Notes: generated by a model from the letters alone, not told the origin. DNA of 60,705 nucleotides from Candidatus Zhuqueibacterota bacterium (GCA_022616415.1 JAKEEU010000327.1:1-60705), one strand, 5' to 3'; numbered from the stretch's first letter, positions 1 to 9,803 are shown. Made by a program: numbers and translations.

Positions 1-245
1 ATAAAATGCAAGTGAATTTATCCGAGAACGAAGGTGAGAAATCATCGGGGGGTCTGTTTTTCGGCGGCAGGTGGGTTCATTTTATTCCGGCGCCGAAAAT
101 TCTTGGAGAATTGAAGGAGATTTCCCAAAAGCAAGATCTTGCCGAACCATTCGATCGCATTAAGAACACTGTTACTCAAGTACACAAACAAGAACTAAAT
201 CATCAATCAGTTAACCATAGTCATAAAGCGCCTCAGCCATCATGA
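1..245 (+). CDS. C-terminal end of an unknown protein (5' truncated)
   Basis: An open frame runs in from the left edge. The first ATG is at 6, but the frame stays open upstream of it, so this is probably the tail of a longer gene. The visible ~79 residues are hydrophilic with no motif I recognise. A glycine-rich stretch (SSGGLFFGGRW) is followed by a charged helix-like segment. The stop TGA overlaps the ATG of the next gene (ATGA at 242-245), which is typical of translational coupling. I therefore read it as the upstream member of the operon with the zinc-finger protein and the helicase. Function unknown. Confidence 0.5.
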   Translation, partial: KMQVNLSENEGEKSSGGLFFGGRWVHFIPAPKILGELKEISQKQDLAEPFDRIKNTVTQVHKQELNHQSVNHSHKAPQPS

Positions 246-2938
246 AGGGATTGTTACAGGGGATTCCGACTTTGCTTCTATCTCCTGGGAAGTCTGAAAT
301 ACATCGTCTACTCTTGCCCAAGCTTTACACTCGCTGCATGCGAGTCGTGATTTCCCTCTCAAAAGAGCCGCGAATCATGGCTCCATTCGAGAGCGAAACT
401 TCTATAGCTATCGGCACAAGGCGGTTGAATCCATCATCGATAAATTTTTGCTATCCTTTCATTCTTTCGTTAGAAAACTTTACACTGCACCGACAAGTCA
501 AAGCCGTTCCAATCCCAGCTTTGCCGAGCTGTATTTTCAAGTATACAAATGATCTTGTAACTCCCCCTATTTTGAATCATGGAAATCCGATTTGGGCCAT
601 TAGCATCATCCCGATTGACGAATTCAATCCAATAAACGTCATTATACGGCCCATCTCATCTGATCGTATTGATTACTTTTTACAACCTATCTCCTGTCAA
701 AAATTTTTTACTGATCTTTTAGAGTTCATTCAGCCATTTGTTGCACTTCATCCGGTTGAGATCGTTGGCACTCGCATCAATAAGTTTGATTCGAACGAAA
801 TCGCGATAGACGTTAAGCTTGATGAGCTTTTACATATTCATCTCAACGAGCATGCTCTTGTCAAAATTGAATCGGCTTTGCAGGCGGTGCGCATTTCGAG
901 ATTTGAAGTTTCAGTTCTAACAAGTGGTGTTTTTGAGGATAATGGATTTTATGCGATAACGGCGAGTATTAAAACGGAATTTACCTATCATTCGATTTCT
1001 ACTAAAATACAATACTGGGAAGATTTTATCCAGCTTCCTCGAACAAGCGTACACGCTCATAGTCATAATGACCCACTCCTACAACGACCAATCAATGAAA
1101 GAAATGCCTCATCACCGATTACGCATGGCGGACAACCTCGTAAAACGAGACACATCAGAAAGAATGCAAGAAAAGAATCATCAGCAGCATTCAGTCGATC
1201 TACAAGAAGAAAATCAGAAATACTTTGCGAGCGGCATGGTATTTTATGGCAAATCTTGGATGAAAATGAATGCGAGCTTCAAAACCTTGATTGGCAAAAT
1301 GAATTCGCGTGGTTTAAACTTTCCGGAATCAGCTTGAATCACGGCAGATTGGTTAAGTACGCAACCAACGGGTTTTATCTTTTGATTGTTCCTTGCGATT
1401 GGATATGTCTGAATATCGAATCGCCCTGTTTTGAATTTCAGCAGGTGGAACAACTTGCTACCGATTATTGGAGTGGCTATATAATCCGCGCAGATCATGA
1501 TGAAACAAACTTTCCACGCTTCAGGACACCAGATGCAGGGGAGAAATGCTGTGAGTGGCAAAGAACGCGCTTTGTTCTTGAGGGGAATTGCATAAAAGAC
1601 GCTCCTTCTCGTTTAGGTCCACTCTATGTTTTGAATCCCCCTAAGATTAAAGCTAATTTACCGACTGACTGGCATGAAATTGGAGTAATCGTTTTGGGCG
1701 AAGAGGGAATTGGCAGAAACAAAGCCAAATGGCAACTATTTCCTCAAGGAACAAAGCAAATTCAAGACCTAATCTCCAAACGAATTGAACAACGAAGTGG
1801 GTGGTATTTTCTACGATTTTATGATCGAGAAGACAATTTGATCGAAAGTTGCGATTTTCGTTTTGTCACTGATCTTATTGCGATCGATTTCCCAAGACAC
1901 TTGATAACTCCGGCTACACATGGCCATAAGTCTCAAGACATCGTTTTACGTCACAACAAGCCGTTATCAATAACTTCTGAGCAGCACGAGCTTTTCGTGC
2001 AACGTATTTCGGAAACTGAAACGCGATTGCTCATACCGCCGGAATCAAGATACGACAGTAGTGAATGGTGTCTCGACAAAAAAGCACCTATTAAACTTGA
2101 ATTAAATCGACTTTGGTGGTGTGTTGCTGATGAAAACACAAGAGAAGCCGACATTGAGTGGCAGGACAAACCTCTTGAATTTGAGGAGTCGCGATTCACC
2201 GCCACTTCATCAGAAGCTCTGTGGTTAAAAATACCGAAGGCTGCCATTGTAGCAGTTGAATATGGTTTCAGGCATGACAATCCGAGAAAACTTCCATACA
2301 CGCATAGTGGTGAGAAATTTGTGATCCCATTGAGAGAGTTTTGCGATGCCGCTGATCTCCAAGAAAATGAAGCAACCTTTCAACTTTGGATTACGGAGTT
2401 GTCCACAAATGGAACTCGCCGCGAACACCATGCTACGATATTTCGAATTAAGAGAAAAATTTTTCACTGCAGAGTGCCTCATTGCTCATTTGTTATTGAG
2501 GAGCGGAGCCGAGCGGAGTCGCATTTCAGGGAAATTCATTCTGAATATGGATATAGAACGTTGACATACACAGAAGCACAAAAACAAGGTTTGTATGGAA
2601 AGGGTTTTCCAAGCAAGATTTATCAATGTCCATATAATCCTGAACATTACATTGACGCAACCATTACCTTTCAAAGTGCCAATAGCTTGATGGACTCTCA
2701 CATCGAGCGAGAATGCAAAGATGCACGAAGAATGATCCGTTTTGGACCTATAAAAGTAGGGTTTGAAGTAGTTGACGATACTGAGAGAATCCGCCGACAG
2801 CATTTACCCACACTGCCAATTTGGGTTAAATGCCAGTTTTGCGATAGTTTTTTTAAAAAATCAGCAGATGATTTGTGCGATGATATATATACACACCTGC
2901 TAAAGACCCACAGAAAAGAGATTTTTTGTTTAAAATGA
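242..2938 (+). CDS. Large hypothetical protein with C-terminal C2H2-type zinc fingers, partner of helicase
   Basis: This 898-residue protein matches no family I can name. The N-terminal ~730 residues are mixed alpha/beta with no visible enzyme motif. The last ~160 residues carry metal-binding spacings. One is C-x4-C-x12-H-x4-H beginning near residue 743 (CRVPHC ... HFREIH). A Cys/His-rich middle segment follows (CPYNPEH ... HIEREC). The last is C-x2-C-x17-H-x4-H near residue 864 (CQFC ... HLLKTH). These resemble C2H2 zinc fingers, which are unusual in bacteria and often bind nucleic acid. The start overlaps the upstream stop, and the helicase begins 30 nt downstream, so all three are probably one transcript. 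The region is visibly A/T-richer than the DNA after 8 kb, which suggests transfer. My inference is that it is a target-recognition or loading partner of the helicase, possibly in a Druantia/DISARM-like defence system. It is not assigned to any named component. Confidence 0.75.
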   Translation: MKGLLQGIPTLLLSPGKSEIHRLLLPKLYTRCMRVVISLSKEPRIMAPFESETSIAIGTRRLNPSSINFCYPFILSLENFTLHRQVKAVPIPALPSCIFKYTNDLVTPPILNHGNPIWAISIIPIDEFNPINVIIRPISSDRIDYFLQPISCQKFFTDLLEFIQPFVALHPVEIVGTRINKFDSNEIAIDVKLDELLHIHLNEHALVKIESALQAVRISRFEVSVLTSGVFEDNGFYAITASIKTEFTYHSISTKIQYWEDFIQLPRTSVHAHSHNDPLLQRPINERNASSPITHGGQPRKTRHIRKNARKESSAAFSRSTRRKSEILCERHGILWQILDENECELQNLDWQNEFAWFKLSGISLNHGRLVKYATNGFYLLIVPCDWICLNIESPCFEFQQVEQLATDYWSGYIIRADHDETNFPRFRTPDAGEKCCEWQRTRFVLEGNCIKDAPSRLGPLYVLNPPKIKANLPTDWHEIGVIVLGEEGIGRNKAKWQLFPQGTKQIQDLISKRIEQRSGWYFLRFYDREDNLIESCDFRFVTDLIAIDFPRHLITPATHGHKSQDIVLRHNKPLSITSEQHELFVQRISETETRLLIPPESRYDSSEWCLDKKAPIKLELNRLWWCVADENTREADIEWQDKPLEFEESRFTATSSEALWLKIPKAAIVAVEYGFRHDNPRKLPYTHSGEKFVIPLREFCDAADLQENEATFQLWITELSTNGTRREHHATIFRIKRKIFHCRVPHCSFVIEERSRAESHFREIHSEYGYRTLTYTEAQKQGLYGKGFPSKIYQCPYNPEHYIDATITFQSANSLMDSHIERECKDARRMIRFGPIKVGFEVVDDTERIRRQHLPTLPIWVKCQFCDSFFKKSADDLCDDIYTHLLKTHRKEIFCLK

Positions 2939-2968
2939 TTCTCAATTTCTCTAAATCTTAGGCCGACA

Positions 2969-5900
2969 ATGAATCCTTATGCTCTTGCCCAAAAGGCTGA
3001 AGAAAAATATCTCCAGTATCTGAAGACCATGTTTTATTTTAAAGATGCTGGACTGCGCAAATCTTTTGAAGATGTTCTTAATGCCGGACATCTTTCCAAT
3101 GGTCCTTATTTGGAAGCCACTCCGGTTTTCAAAAGAGCGAAAAAACCTTCAGAACTGTTTGCTGAGACTCTTGGGTTTAAACCTGATGAAGGTTTTCTAA
3201 AGGCAATAGATGGAGACCGCCCACTTTATTGCCATCAAGAGGACGCCATTCGCTTCACCGCGCAAAATAAAAATGTAGTTGTCGCAACTGGTACGGGAAG
3301 TGGAAAAACCGAAGCATTCCTGTTGCCTATATTGCTCCATCTTTATAAAGAGTTCAAAGCTGGACAACTTGACTCTGGTGTGCGAGCGCTCATCCTTTAT
3401 CCCATGAATGCTTTGGCCTTTGACCAGCGGGAACGATTGGGAAAGATTTGTACAAAATTAAAAGATTTCCACTCGGATTTTCGTTTCACTTTTGGACAGT
3501 ACGTTGGCGATACACCGGATGACCGGAATGACCGGCAAAGAAATGCACGTGAAGCATTGGACAATAGATTACCAGGCGAGTTGGTGCTGCGAGATGAAAT
3601 GCGCTCCCAACCACCTCACATCTTGCTGACAAATTATTCAATGCTGGAATTCATGCTGTTGCGCCCAAAGGATACGCCGCTTTTTGATAACGGTAATGCA
3701 CAGTGGTGGAAATTCATCGTGCTTGACGAGGCGCATCAATATCGCGGCACCAAAGGTATGGAGATGGGTATGTTGCTGCGCCGACTTAAGCAACGGCTGT
3801 GCGAAGGTGGAAGACAAAATGGATTTTTATGTATTGCCACTAGTGCGACTTTATCCAGTGATACAAAAGACAAAACCCCTGTTGCCAAATTTGCACAAGA
3901 TTTATTTGGAGAACCATTTGAGCCGGAACATATCATTACCGGCCAATATGAAAAATTGCTGGGCGGAAATGAGGTGATGCTTAATCCTACAGACTACAAG
4001 CAGCTTGAAAACGCGCGATCCATTCAGGTTTCTAATTTACCAATGGAATTATCTTCGATTTCATTCAAACTCGGAATTGATTTGAAAAAAGAACAGAGAT
4101 GGCAAGAAGCAATATACACCCTACTTCAGAAAGACGCTCGCGCAACAAGCTTACGCGAAAAAATTGTCGGTCACACAATTAAGGTTGATGAACTGGCAAA
4201 AGAGATATTTCCAGAGCTGAGAGAAAATGATGAAAAGGTTGAGCCCCTCGTTCGCCTTATTCATTTGCTGGTTTCGGCAGAAAGCCCAGTCGATGGCTCG
4301 CCCCTCTTAACAGGCCGTTTTCATTTCTTTTTACGCTCATTGGAAGGCGCCTATCTATCGCTTGCTGAAGCTAACAATGCTGAGCTTAATCAACTTTCCA
4401 CAACAAAAATTTTGTTGGACCGAACAAGCCTCCAACCAAACAATGCTTTCTTCGAGGTGGCGCTATGTCGGGAGTGTGGCCAGCATTATTTGGTCGGCAA
4501 AGCTGTAAATGGGAAACTTCAAGAAGCCATACGTGATCCTGGTGACGATGAGTTTGGCGCTAACTTCTTTCGTCCAATCGACATGGCAAATACCGAACAA
4601 GATGACGATTTCAATGCAAAAAACCTTTATCAGCTTTGTTTAACTTGTGCTGCTCTTTCCCGCTATCCGATGCGACCGGACTGCAAGCACGATACGATTA
4701 TGTTTGTTGAGCAGCAGGAGTCTTCCAGAAACCAACCCGATCAAGTTTCGAAATGTGCTGCATGCGGCTTTCAAGCCCCAGATCCTGTGCGTGAGATCGT
4801 TCATGGCTCTGATGGCCCCAACGCAGTTATTGCAACAGCGCTCGTTCAAAATTTGCCAAACAAGAAAAAGAAAGTCTTGGCATTTGCTGATAGTCGGCAA
4901 CAAGCCGCCTTTTTTGCATGGTACGTGGAAGATAGTTATCAAAGCATCCTAACACGCGCCTTGATTTTGCATGCACTCAAAGAACTCTCATCCACTGAGC
5001 CGATTTCGTTTAATACGTTGGCAAGTAAACTAAGCATGATTCATGAAAAATACCGTTTGTTTCCAGAGACATCAGATGAAATAGAACGGATAAGTACATC
5101 ATGGAAGCAGGTTTATTCCGAGTTTTTGACAGAGGAGACAAATCAATCATTAGAGGGTGTTGGCCTTGTTCGTTATACCATGAAATGGCCATCATGGCTT
5201 GACATCGGAAATTTCTTAAATGATTTGCCGTTCTCTGGATTGGAAAAATATAAAATTCTGGAAACGTTGTTGAGCTTTTTACGATCTGATAAAGCAGTTG
5301 AACTCAAATCGTCACGCTTGGTTAATCTGAATTGGAGTGACCTCGGGGTGTTTTCGCCACAAATGAATGTGCGCATCGGAGAGCCGCATAATCAACGCAA
5401 TGTCCGAAGCTGGGATGGAGAAAATGGCCGAAGGGCACGGTGGCTAGCCAGGGTTTTGGAAAATGCCGGAATCGATAAATCCAGCGCGAGAGCTGACGCC
5501 GTTACAGCATTACGCACCATTTGGCAAGCCTTCTTAGAAACCGATCGTAGGGCTAATTCACCAAATGAAAGAATTCTTTGCGAAATCAACGACGCAAAAC
5601 GATTAAACCCTGACTGGTGGCGTATTCAATTGGTTGAAAACAAAGACGCTATTTATCAGTGCCTAGCTTGTGGCAGATTGCAGCATGCTTCGGTGAAGGA
5701 CGTTTGCAATCGGAGCAGATGTCATGGCAAGCTCATTGCGACAAAGCTATCTGAGTTGGAGCTGTTAGAGCCAAATCACTACCAGATTCTTTACAAAGAA
5801 CTGAATCCAGAAAGATTACGAGTTGAAGAACATACCGCGCAACTGACAAAGGGGAAAGCGCGTGAATATCAGCGTGATTTTCGCGAGAACAAAATTCAAG

Positions 5901-7639
5901 TTTTAAGCTGCTCAACCACCTTCGAGCTCGGGGTCGATTTAGGCGATTTAGACACGGTTTTTCTGCGCAATGTTCCACCTGAATCTTTCAATTATGCTCA
6001 ACGTGTTGGACGTGCTGGTCGGCGTACGGGAAACATTGGCTTTGCAATCACATATTGCCGCAGGAATGCTCACGATCTTTATCACTTTGACGAGCCTGGG
6101 CGCATGATATCCGGTAAAGTAAATCCACCGGCGATCTCGAAGAAGAATGAAAAAATCACAATAAGGCATTTGACTGCTACGGCGTTATCCTTTTTCTTTA
6201 GAGAATCTCCAAGCCGTTTTGATTGTGTCGAAGCTTTCTTTGTTGATCTCTCTAATCCGTCGGCCTTAAGAGATTTCAAAGCATTTCTTGAGAAAGAAGC
6301 AGATAAAATTTTAGCATCCTTGAAATCTATTATCGCGGATACAAATCAACAAAACGATTTGGGATTAAATGACGGCACGTGGATTGAACACTTAGCTTCT
6401 GCAGCTTTGGACGGAGCGGAGGCGAGGGTGAATGCGGATTTCAAGACCGTCAAGAGTTTTGAAAACGAATCGAGTAAACTGGGCAATCATCTTCAAGCTG
6501 ACTGGGCGAAGAGACGTGCGAATACAATTGCCAAAGAAGACGTTTTGAGTTTTCTTTCACGTACGGTTGTGATTCCAAAATATGGCTTTCCTGTTGATGT
6601 AGTTCAGCTTGATACACATCATTTGAACGGCGCTTTCGAGAGCGATACAGTCACCCTCGAACGTGATCTTTCCATTGCGATTGCCGAGTTTGCACCTACA
6701 AGCAAGCTCGTGGCGAACAAATTCGAGTGGCAATCTTATGCCTTGAAAAAAGTTGCTGAAAAGGAGTGGTCGCGGTGGCACTATGCTAGATGCGCCAAGC
6801 ATCACCGTTTTGAGCGTTGGCAACATGGACAGAATCCTAATTTTGAAAAATGCTGCAATCATATGACTACAAGACAATACGTCGTCCCTCAGTTCGGTTT
6901 TCAGACGAAAAGGGGAAGCTATCAAAAGCCGCAACGCAAAACCGAACGTATTTTTTCCACAAGACCTTACTTTGTAGGTTTTAAAAGTGAGAATCAACAA
7001 ATCATTAAATATGGACCTATCGAGTTGACAAAAACTTCGCCTGGCGAAATGACAGTTTTGTGCGAAGGCTATAAAGGGCACGGATTCTATATTTGTTCGA
7101 AATGTGGGACGGGATTTAGAGAAATGACAGCGACGGCGATACAAAATGGGCATGACGATTTTCTTGGGAGAAAATGCAATTACCAGCCACAGAGATTTCT
7201 TTCACTTGGCCACGATTTTGTGACCGATATTTTGAAGTTGACTTTCAACAAGCCTTACTCTGGTGATATTGAACCGTATTGGTTTGCATTCACTTTGGCT
7301 TACACCATATTGGAAGGCGCATCGAAGGTGCTTGACGTGCCTTCGAACGAACTCAATGTAACTGTTCATTCTTCCGGCTTACAAGGAATAGCTCCGGCGA
7401 TTATATTATACGACAATGTTCCTGGCGGTGCCGGATTGGTGGCGCGGTTAGAGGTCAAACAGATACTCTTTAATTGTCTCAAGGCTGCACTTGATCGCGT
7501 GGATGGTCATTGTGGGTGTGCGCCAGAAACCACTTGTTATGGATGCTTAAGGAGTTACAGAAATCAGTTTGCACATTCGCATTTGCAGCGGGGTGCGGCA
7601 TATACATATCTGCTTGAATTGTTAAAAGAGAGTACATAG
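2969..7639 (+). CDS. DEAD/DEAH-box helicase with C-terminal DUF1998/MrfA-type zinc cluster
   Basis: This 1556-residue superfamily 2 helicase has clear motifs: Walker A (GTGSGKTE, ~108-115), DEAH (LDEAHQYRG, ~252), SAT (ATSATLS, ~290), and motif V/VI in the second RecA lobe (STTFELGVDLGD; QRVGRAGRR, ~1011). Extra cysteine pairs (CRECG, CLTC, CAACG, and CLACG with a later C-x4-C) look like zinc ribbons inserted between the lobes. The C-terminus has the DUF1998 (MrfA-type) signature C-G-C-x5-C-x2-C near 1515-1527. Helicases of this build occur in MrfA/YprA repair and in DISARM (DrmA/DrmB) and Druantia (DruE) phage defence. The length and long insert are closer to the defence proteins. The neighbour is a zinc-finger protein of unknown family. 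Defence is inferred from family and context and is not proven. Confidence 0.85.
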   Translation: MNPYALAQKAEEKYLQYLKTMFYFKDAGLRKSFEDVLNAGHLSNGPYLEATPVFKRAKKPSELFAETLGFKPDEGFLKAIDGDRPLYCHQEDAIRFTAQNKNVVVATGTGSGKTEAFLLPILLHLYKEFKAGQLDSGVRALILYPMNALAFDQRERLGKICTKLKDFHSDFRFTFGQYVGDTPDDRNDRQRNAREALDNRLPGELVLRDEMRSQPPHILLTNYSMLEFMLLRPKDTPLFDNGNAQWWKFIVLDEAHQYRGTKGMEMGMLLRRLKQRLCEGGRQNGFLCIATSATLSSDTKDKTPVAKFAQDLFGEPFEPEHIITGQYEKLLGGNEVMLNPTDYKQLENARSIQVSNLPMELSSISFKLGIDLKKEQRWQEAIYTLLQKDARATSLREKIVGHTIKVDELAKEIFPELRENDEKVEPLVRLIHLLVSAESPVDGSPLLTGRFHFFLRSLEGAYLSLAEANNAELNQLSTTKILLDRTSLQPNNAFFEVALCRECGQHYLVGKAVNGKLQEAIRDPGDDEFGANFFRPIDMANTEQDDDFNAKNLYQLCLTCAALSRYPMRPDCKHDTIMFVEQQESSRNQPDQVSKCAACGFQAPDPVREIVHGSDGPNAVIATALVQNLPNKKKKVLAFADSRQQAAFFAWYVEDSYQSILTRALILHALKELSSTEPISFNTLASKLSMIHEKYRLFPETSDEIERISTSWKQVYSEFLTEETNQSLEGVGLVRYTMKWPSWLDIGNFLNDLPFSGLEKYKILETLLSFLRSDKAVELKSSRLVNLNWSDLGVFSPQMNVRIGEPHNQRNVRSWDGENGRRARWLARVLENAGIDKSSARADAVTALRTIWQAFLETDRRANSPNERILCEINDAKRLNPDWWRIQLVENKDAIYQCLACGRLQHASVKDVCNRSRCHGKLIATKLSELELLEPNHYQILYKELNPERLRVEEHTAQLTKGKAREYQRDFRENKIQVLSCSTTFELGVDLGDLDTVFLRNVPPESFNYAQRVGRAGRRTGNIGFAITYCRRNAHDLYHFDEPGRMISGKVNPPAISKKNEKITIRHLTATALSFFFRESPSRFDCVEAFFVDLSNPSALRDFKAFLEKEADKILASLKSIIADTNQQNDLGLNDGTWIEHLASAALDGAEARVNADFKTVKSFENESSKLGNHLQADWAKRRANTIAKEDVLSFLSRTVVIPKYGFPVDVVQLDTHHLNGAFESDTVTLERDLSIAIAEFAPTSKLVANKFEWQSYALKKVAEKEWSRWHYARCAKHHRFERWQHGQNPNFEKCCNHMTTRQYVVPQFGFQTKRGSYQKPQRKTERIFSTRPYFVGFKSENQQIIKYGPIELTKTSPGEMTVLCEGYKGHGFYICSKCGTGFREMTATAIQNGHDDFLGRKCNYQPQRFLSLGHDFVTDILKLTFNKPYSGDIEPYWFAFTLAYTILEGASKVLDVPSNELNVTVHSSGLQGIAPAIILYDNVPGGAGLVARLEVKQILFNCLKAALDRVDGHCGCAPETTCYGCLRSYRNQFAHSHLQRGAAYTYLLELLKEST

Positions 7640-7673
7640 AGTAATTGAGTAGTCTTGCTTCCAAGCTTGTAAA

Positions 7674-7830
7674 TTATTCAGTGATTTTCTTTGTGGGGAT
7701 TCTTGCTTCCCTCCGCGATTCAATCCATTGATACACCACCGGCAGAATGAAAAGCGTCAATAACGTCGAAGTCACCACGCCGCCGATGACGACCGTAGCG
7801 AGCGGGCGTTGTACTTCTGCACCAGCATGT
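7674..7830 (-). pseudogene. C-terminal remnant of a CzcA/CusA-type RND efflux pump
   Basis: Read on the minus strand, about 50 residues match the end of heavy-metal RND transporters: GAEVQRPLATVVIGG, then a hydrophobic last membrane helix with LFILPVVYQW. The frame ends at a stop at 7674-7676. Everything upstream of about 7830 is unrelated; the frame runs into the TolB-like fragment. The other ~1000 residues of the pump are absent, so this is a debris fragment and cannot function. Confidence 0.8.
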
Positions 7831-7838
7831 GCAAGTCG

Positions 7839-7967
7839 AACTTCGCTATCCAAAGTGAACCACTCACCTGAAGTTTTCCACCAGCATGATATCACTTTCA
7901 CTGCGATCAAATTGATCGAACACGAGCGTGCGGCCGTCTGCCGTAACATGAAAGTTGGTGCCCGAAT
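7839..7967 (-). pseudogene. Duplicated C-terminus of a TolB-like propeller regulator
   Basis: About 35 codons on the minus strand (VTADGRTLVFDQFDRSESD then IMLVENFR and a stop at 7864-7866) are nearly identical to the end of the winged-helix/TolB protein whose stop is at 10342. The DNA match also covers 25 bp past the stop. The amino acids just before the match differ (TNFH versus FNFD), so this is the tail of a diverged paralogue and not a simple target-site duplication. It is only a fragment. Confidence 0.8.
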
Positions 7968-8251
7968 GCGCCGTGATTACCTCTCGCGATAGCCGGCTGA
8001 ATCTGGATCGCGCCCTGCTGGAGATTGCCCAAAAGACAGCCAGCGAGTTGCCGTCTTCTTCTGAAGAGAGTGCCAAGCGCATCCGCACTGCGGAAGAGCT
8101 GCAGAAATTGGAACGCGACAACATCTTCCTGGCCCTGGAAGCCACCGGCTAGAAAGTCGCCGGCGAAACCGGCGCGGCGCAATTGCTCGGCTTGAATCCC
8201 TCCACTTTGGCTTCGCGAATGAAGGCGCTGGGAATCAAGCGGTCACGATAA
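7955..8251 (+). pseudogene. C-terminal remnant of a sigma-54-dependent (NtrC/FhlA-type) regulator with a nonsense codon
   Basis: The plus-strand frame encodes the linker and Fis-type helix-turn-helix of a sigma-54 activator. It reads RTAEELQKLERDNIFLALE, then an in-frame TAG at 8150-8152, then KVAGETGAAQLLGLNP and RMKALGIKR before the stop at 8249-8251. In the family the residue at the TAG is normally tryptophan (TGWKV), so a single TGG-to-TAG change explains it. The AAA+ and sensor domains are missing. It is part of the fragment pile between the helicase unit and the XRE operon. Confidence 0.8.
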
Positions 8252-8273
8252 TTTTAGATCGAACGCTGAAATG

Positions 8274-9422
8274 TTATGAAGTGGAGGCGCATAGTTCCCG
8301 AAGTTGCTTGACGGCATTACGCTCCCATTTTGCATAATTCGTTGGGTCACGCCAAAATTCCATCCAGGCTTGATTGAGGATAGTGAAGACAGGGTCTTTG
8401 GTGTCAGGCGCAGCAATGCGACAACCAAGGGCAGTAACGCCTTCGTAGGCCTTCTGTACAAGAGATTCCAGCAAATGCTCAGGAAAACAACGAAGGTATT
8501 CCGGTTCCGGTTTCACGCCTGAAATAGCAATGAAATTTTCCCAATGTTGATGAATAGATTCTTTTTCTTGCAGAAAGCCGGTTTTCTGCAAGGCGGAAAG
8601 CATGATCTGCATTCTGGCATCATCAGCGGGATGGCTGGATGCGCTTAATGTTGGAACTTGGTAGGGATTGTCGCAATATTTGGCACACAAGTGAAAATGT
8701 GCCCACACGTAAGCCGGCCCGATTGTGTAAACCGCAAAAAGGTCACAAAAGAATTCGACAACCCATTTCCACCACGATTTCTCCCATTGCAACAAATAAA
8801 ATTCAATCTGATCTGGGCCACGCTTGCGCTCCTCTTTCTGTTGTTCCGCTTTGATATATCCCAAGGCCAGATCAAGGCCTTTGGACAAAGCTTCTTGAAA
8901 AGGCCTGACACGGGGATCGTATTTTTCAGTAACGAGCGGATGCGCCAGCTCATGATATAAGTCGGGCAAATGCAGAAGGAAATCCGCTTCGCCCAGCGGC
9001 ACACATAACAAATTCAGTTGAGGATAAATATGAAAATACTGCTGTGAAAGAGATGACACCACCGGCGGCAGCAATGGATACGAAATTTCTTTTCTAATAT
9101 GATCGATTAACTGATTCAAGATCTCATCTGTTTTGTTGCGCCGTTCGAGTGCGGCAATTCCCACTGTTTCCAAAAAATTCAAGCGTGCAACCAGTTGCTG
9201 GAATTTGCGCAAACGCATCGTTTGGTTGTCCGGCAGATTCATTTTCGGATCTTCGATAAGCGACCGCAGGCCGTCTAAAACCGCATCAAGTTCTTTACGA
9301 CAGGTTTGGGCGAGCAAATGAAATTCGCGAGACAAATCTGCCGGTATCCGCGCTAACAGCAACTGCCCACGCTCAAGATGTTGTCGGACTGAACCCTGAA
9401 AATAATCGTTCAACGTGCCCAC
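8274..9422 (-). CDS. Putative zinc metallopeptidase (HExxH), third gene of the XRE operon
   Basis: This 382-residue protein is without recognised family. It contains HELAH near residues 156-160, a perfect HExxH zinc-protease motif. About 65 residues later comes EFFCDLFA (Glu near 223), shaped like the E-x-x-x-D third-ligand segment of gluzincin-type peptidases. No signal peptide or membrane span is evident, so it is probably cytosolic. The ATG at 9422 overlaps the stop of the preceding small gene by about 13 bp, giving tight coupling. In XRE/ImmA-type pairs a metallopeptidase cleaves the partner repressor; a similar role here is inference from context. The HExxH could also be coincidental, and no homologue could be consulted. 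Confidence 0.75.
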   Translation of the reverse strand: MGTLNDYFQGSVRQHLERGQLLLARIPADLSREFHLLAQTCRKELDAVLDGLRSLIEDPKMNLPDNQTMRLRKFQQLVARLNFLETVGIAALERRNKTDEILNQLIDHIRKEISYPLLPPVVSSLSQQYFHIYPQLNLLCVPLGEADFLLHLPDLYHELAHPLVTEKYDPRVRPFQEALSKGLDLALGYIKAEQQKEERKRGPDQIEFYLLQWEKSWWKWVVEFFCDLFAVYTIGPAYVWAHFHLCAKYCDNPYQVPTLSASSHPADDARMQIMLSALQKTGFLQEKESIHQHWENFIAISGVKPEPEYLRCFPEHLLESLVQKAYEGVTALGCRIAAPDTKDPVFTILNQAWMEFWRDPTNYAKWERNAVKQLRELCASTS

Positions 9423-9775
9423 CCCCGAATTCTTGAGACGGCCTCGGCGTGCTCTTCCTGCAAGGATCGGGCGAGGCCCTCTAATGATTCGACAACGGAT
9501 TCATTCAACTCAGTCGAGGTTAAGGCTTTTCCAACTCTGGCCCAGTTGGATTGGTCGAAATCACTCTTATCGTGCAGCATCAGGCCGATCAGACGCGTGG
9601 GAAGATCATCCCAACGATCCTCCGCGAAATTCATCAGCAGCCTTCCGAGTTTTTGACGAGAGGCATCACCAGGCGAACTGTTGCCTTCTTTAACTTTAAT
9701 GAGCACGTCGTCAACCAGCTCGGCATACTCGCGAATCTGCTCATACAAACTTGAATATAAACTTGTATCACTCAT
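9410..9775 (-). CDS. Small hypothetical protein, middle gene of the XRE operon
   Basis: A 121-residue, acidic, mostly helical protein of unknown family. It has no transmembrane helix. The start is well supported by a very strong Shine-Dalgarno (AAAAGGAGGTG, 9791-9781) five bases before the ATG. It lies 28 bp after the XRE gene and overlaps the metallopeptidase start, so the three are one translational unit. It could be an adaptor between repressor and peptidase, but nothing in the sequence proves this. Confidence 0.75.
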   Translation of the reverse strand: MSDTSLYSSLYEQIREYAELVDDVLIKVKEGNSSPGDASRQKLGRLLMNFAEDRWDDLPTRLIGLMLHDKSDFDQSNWARVGKALTSTELNESVVESLEGLARSLQEEHAEAVSRIRGWAR

Positions 9776-9803
9776 ACGATCACCTCCTTTTCAAAGGACC
9801 AAT

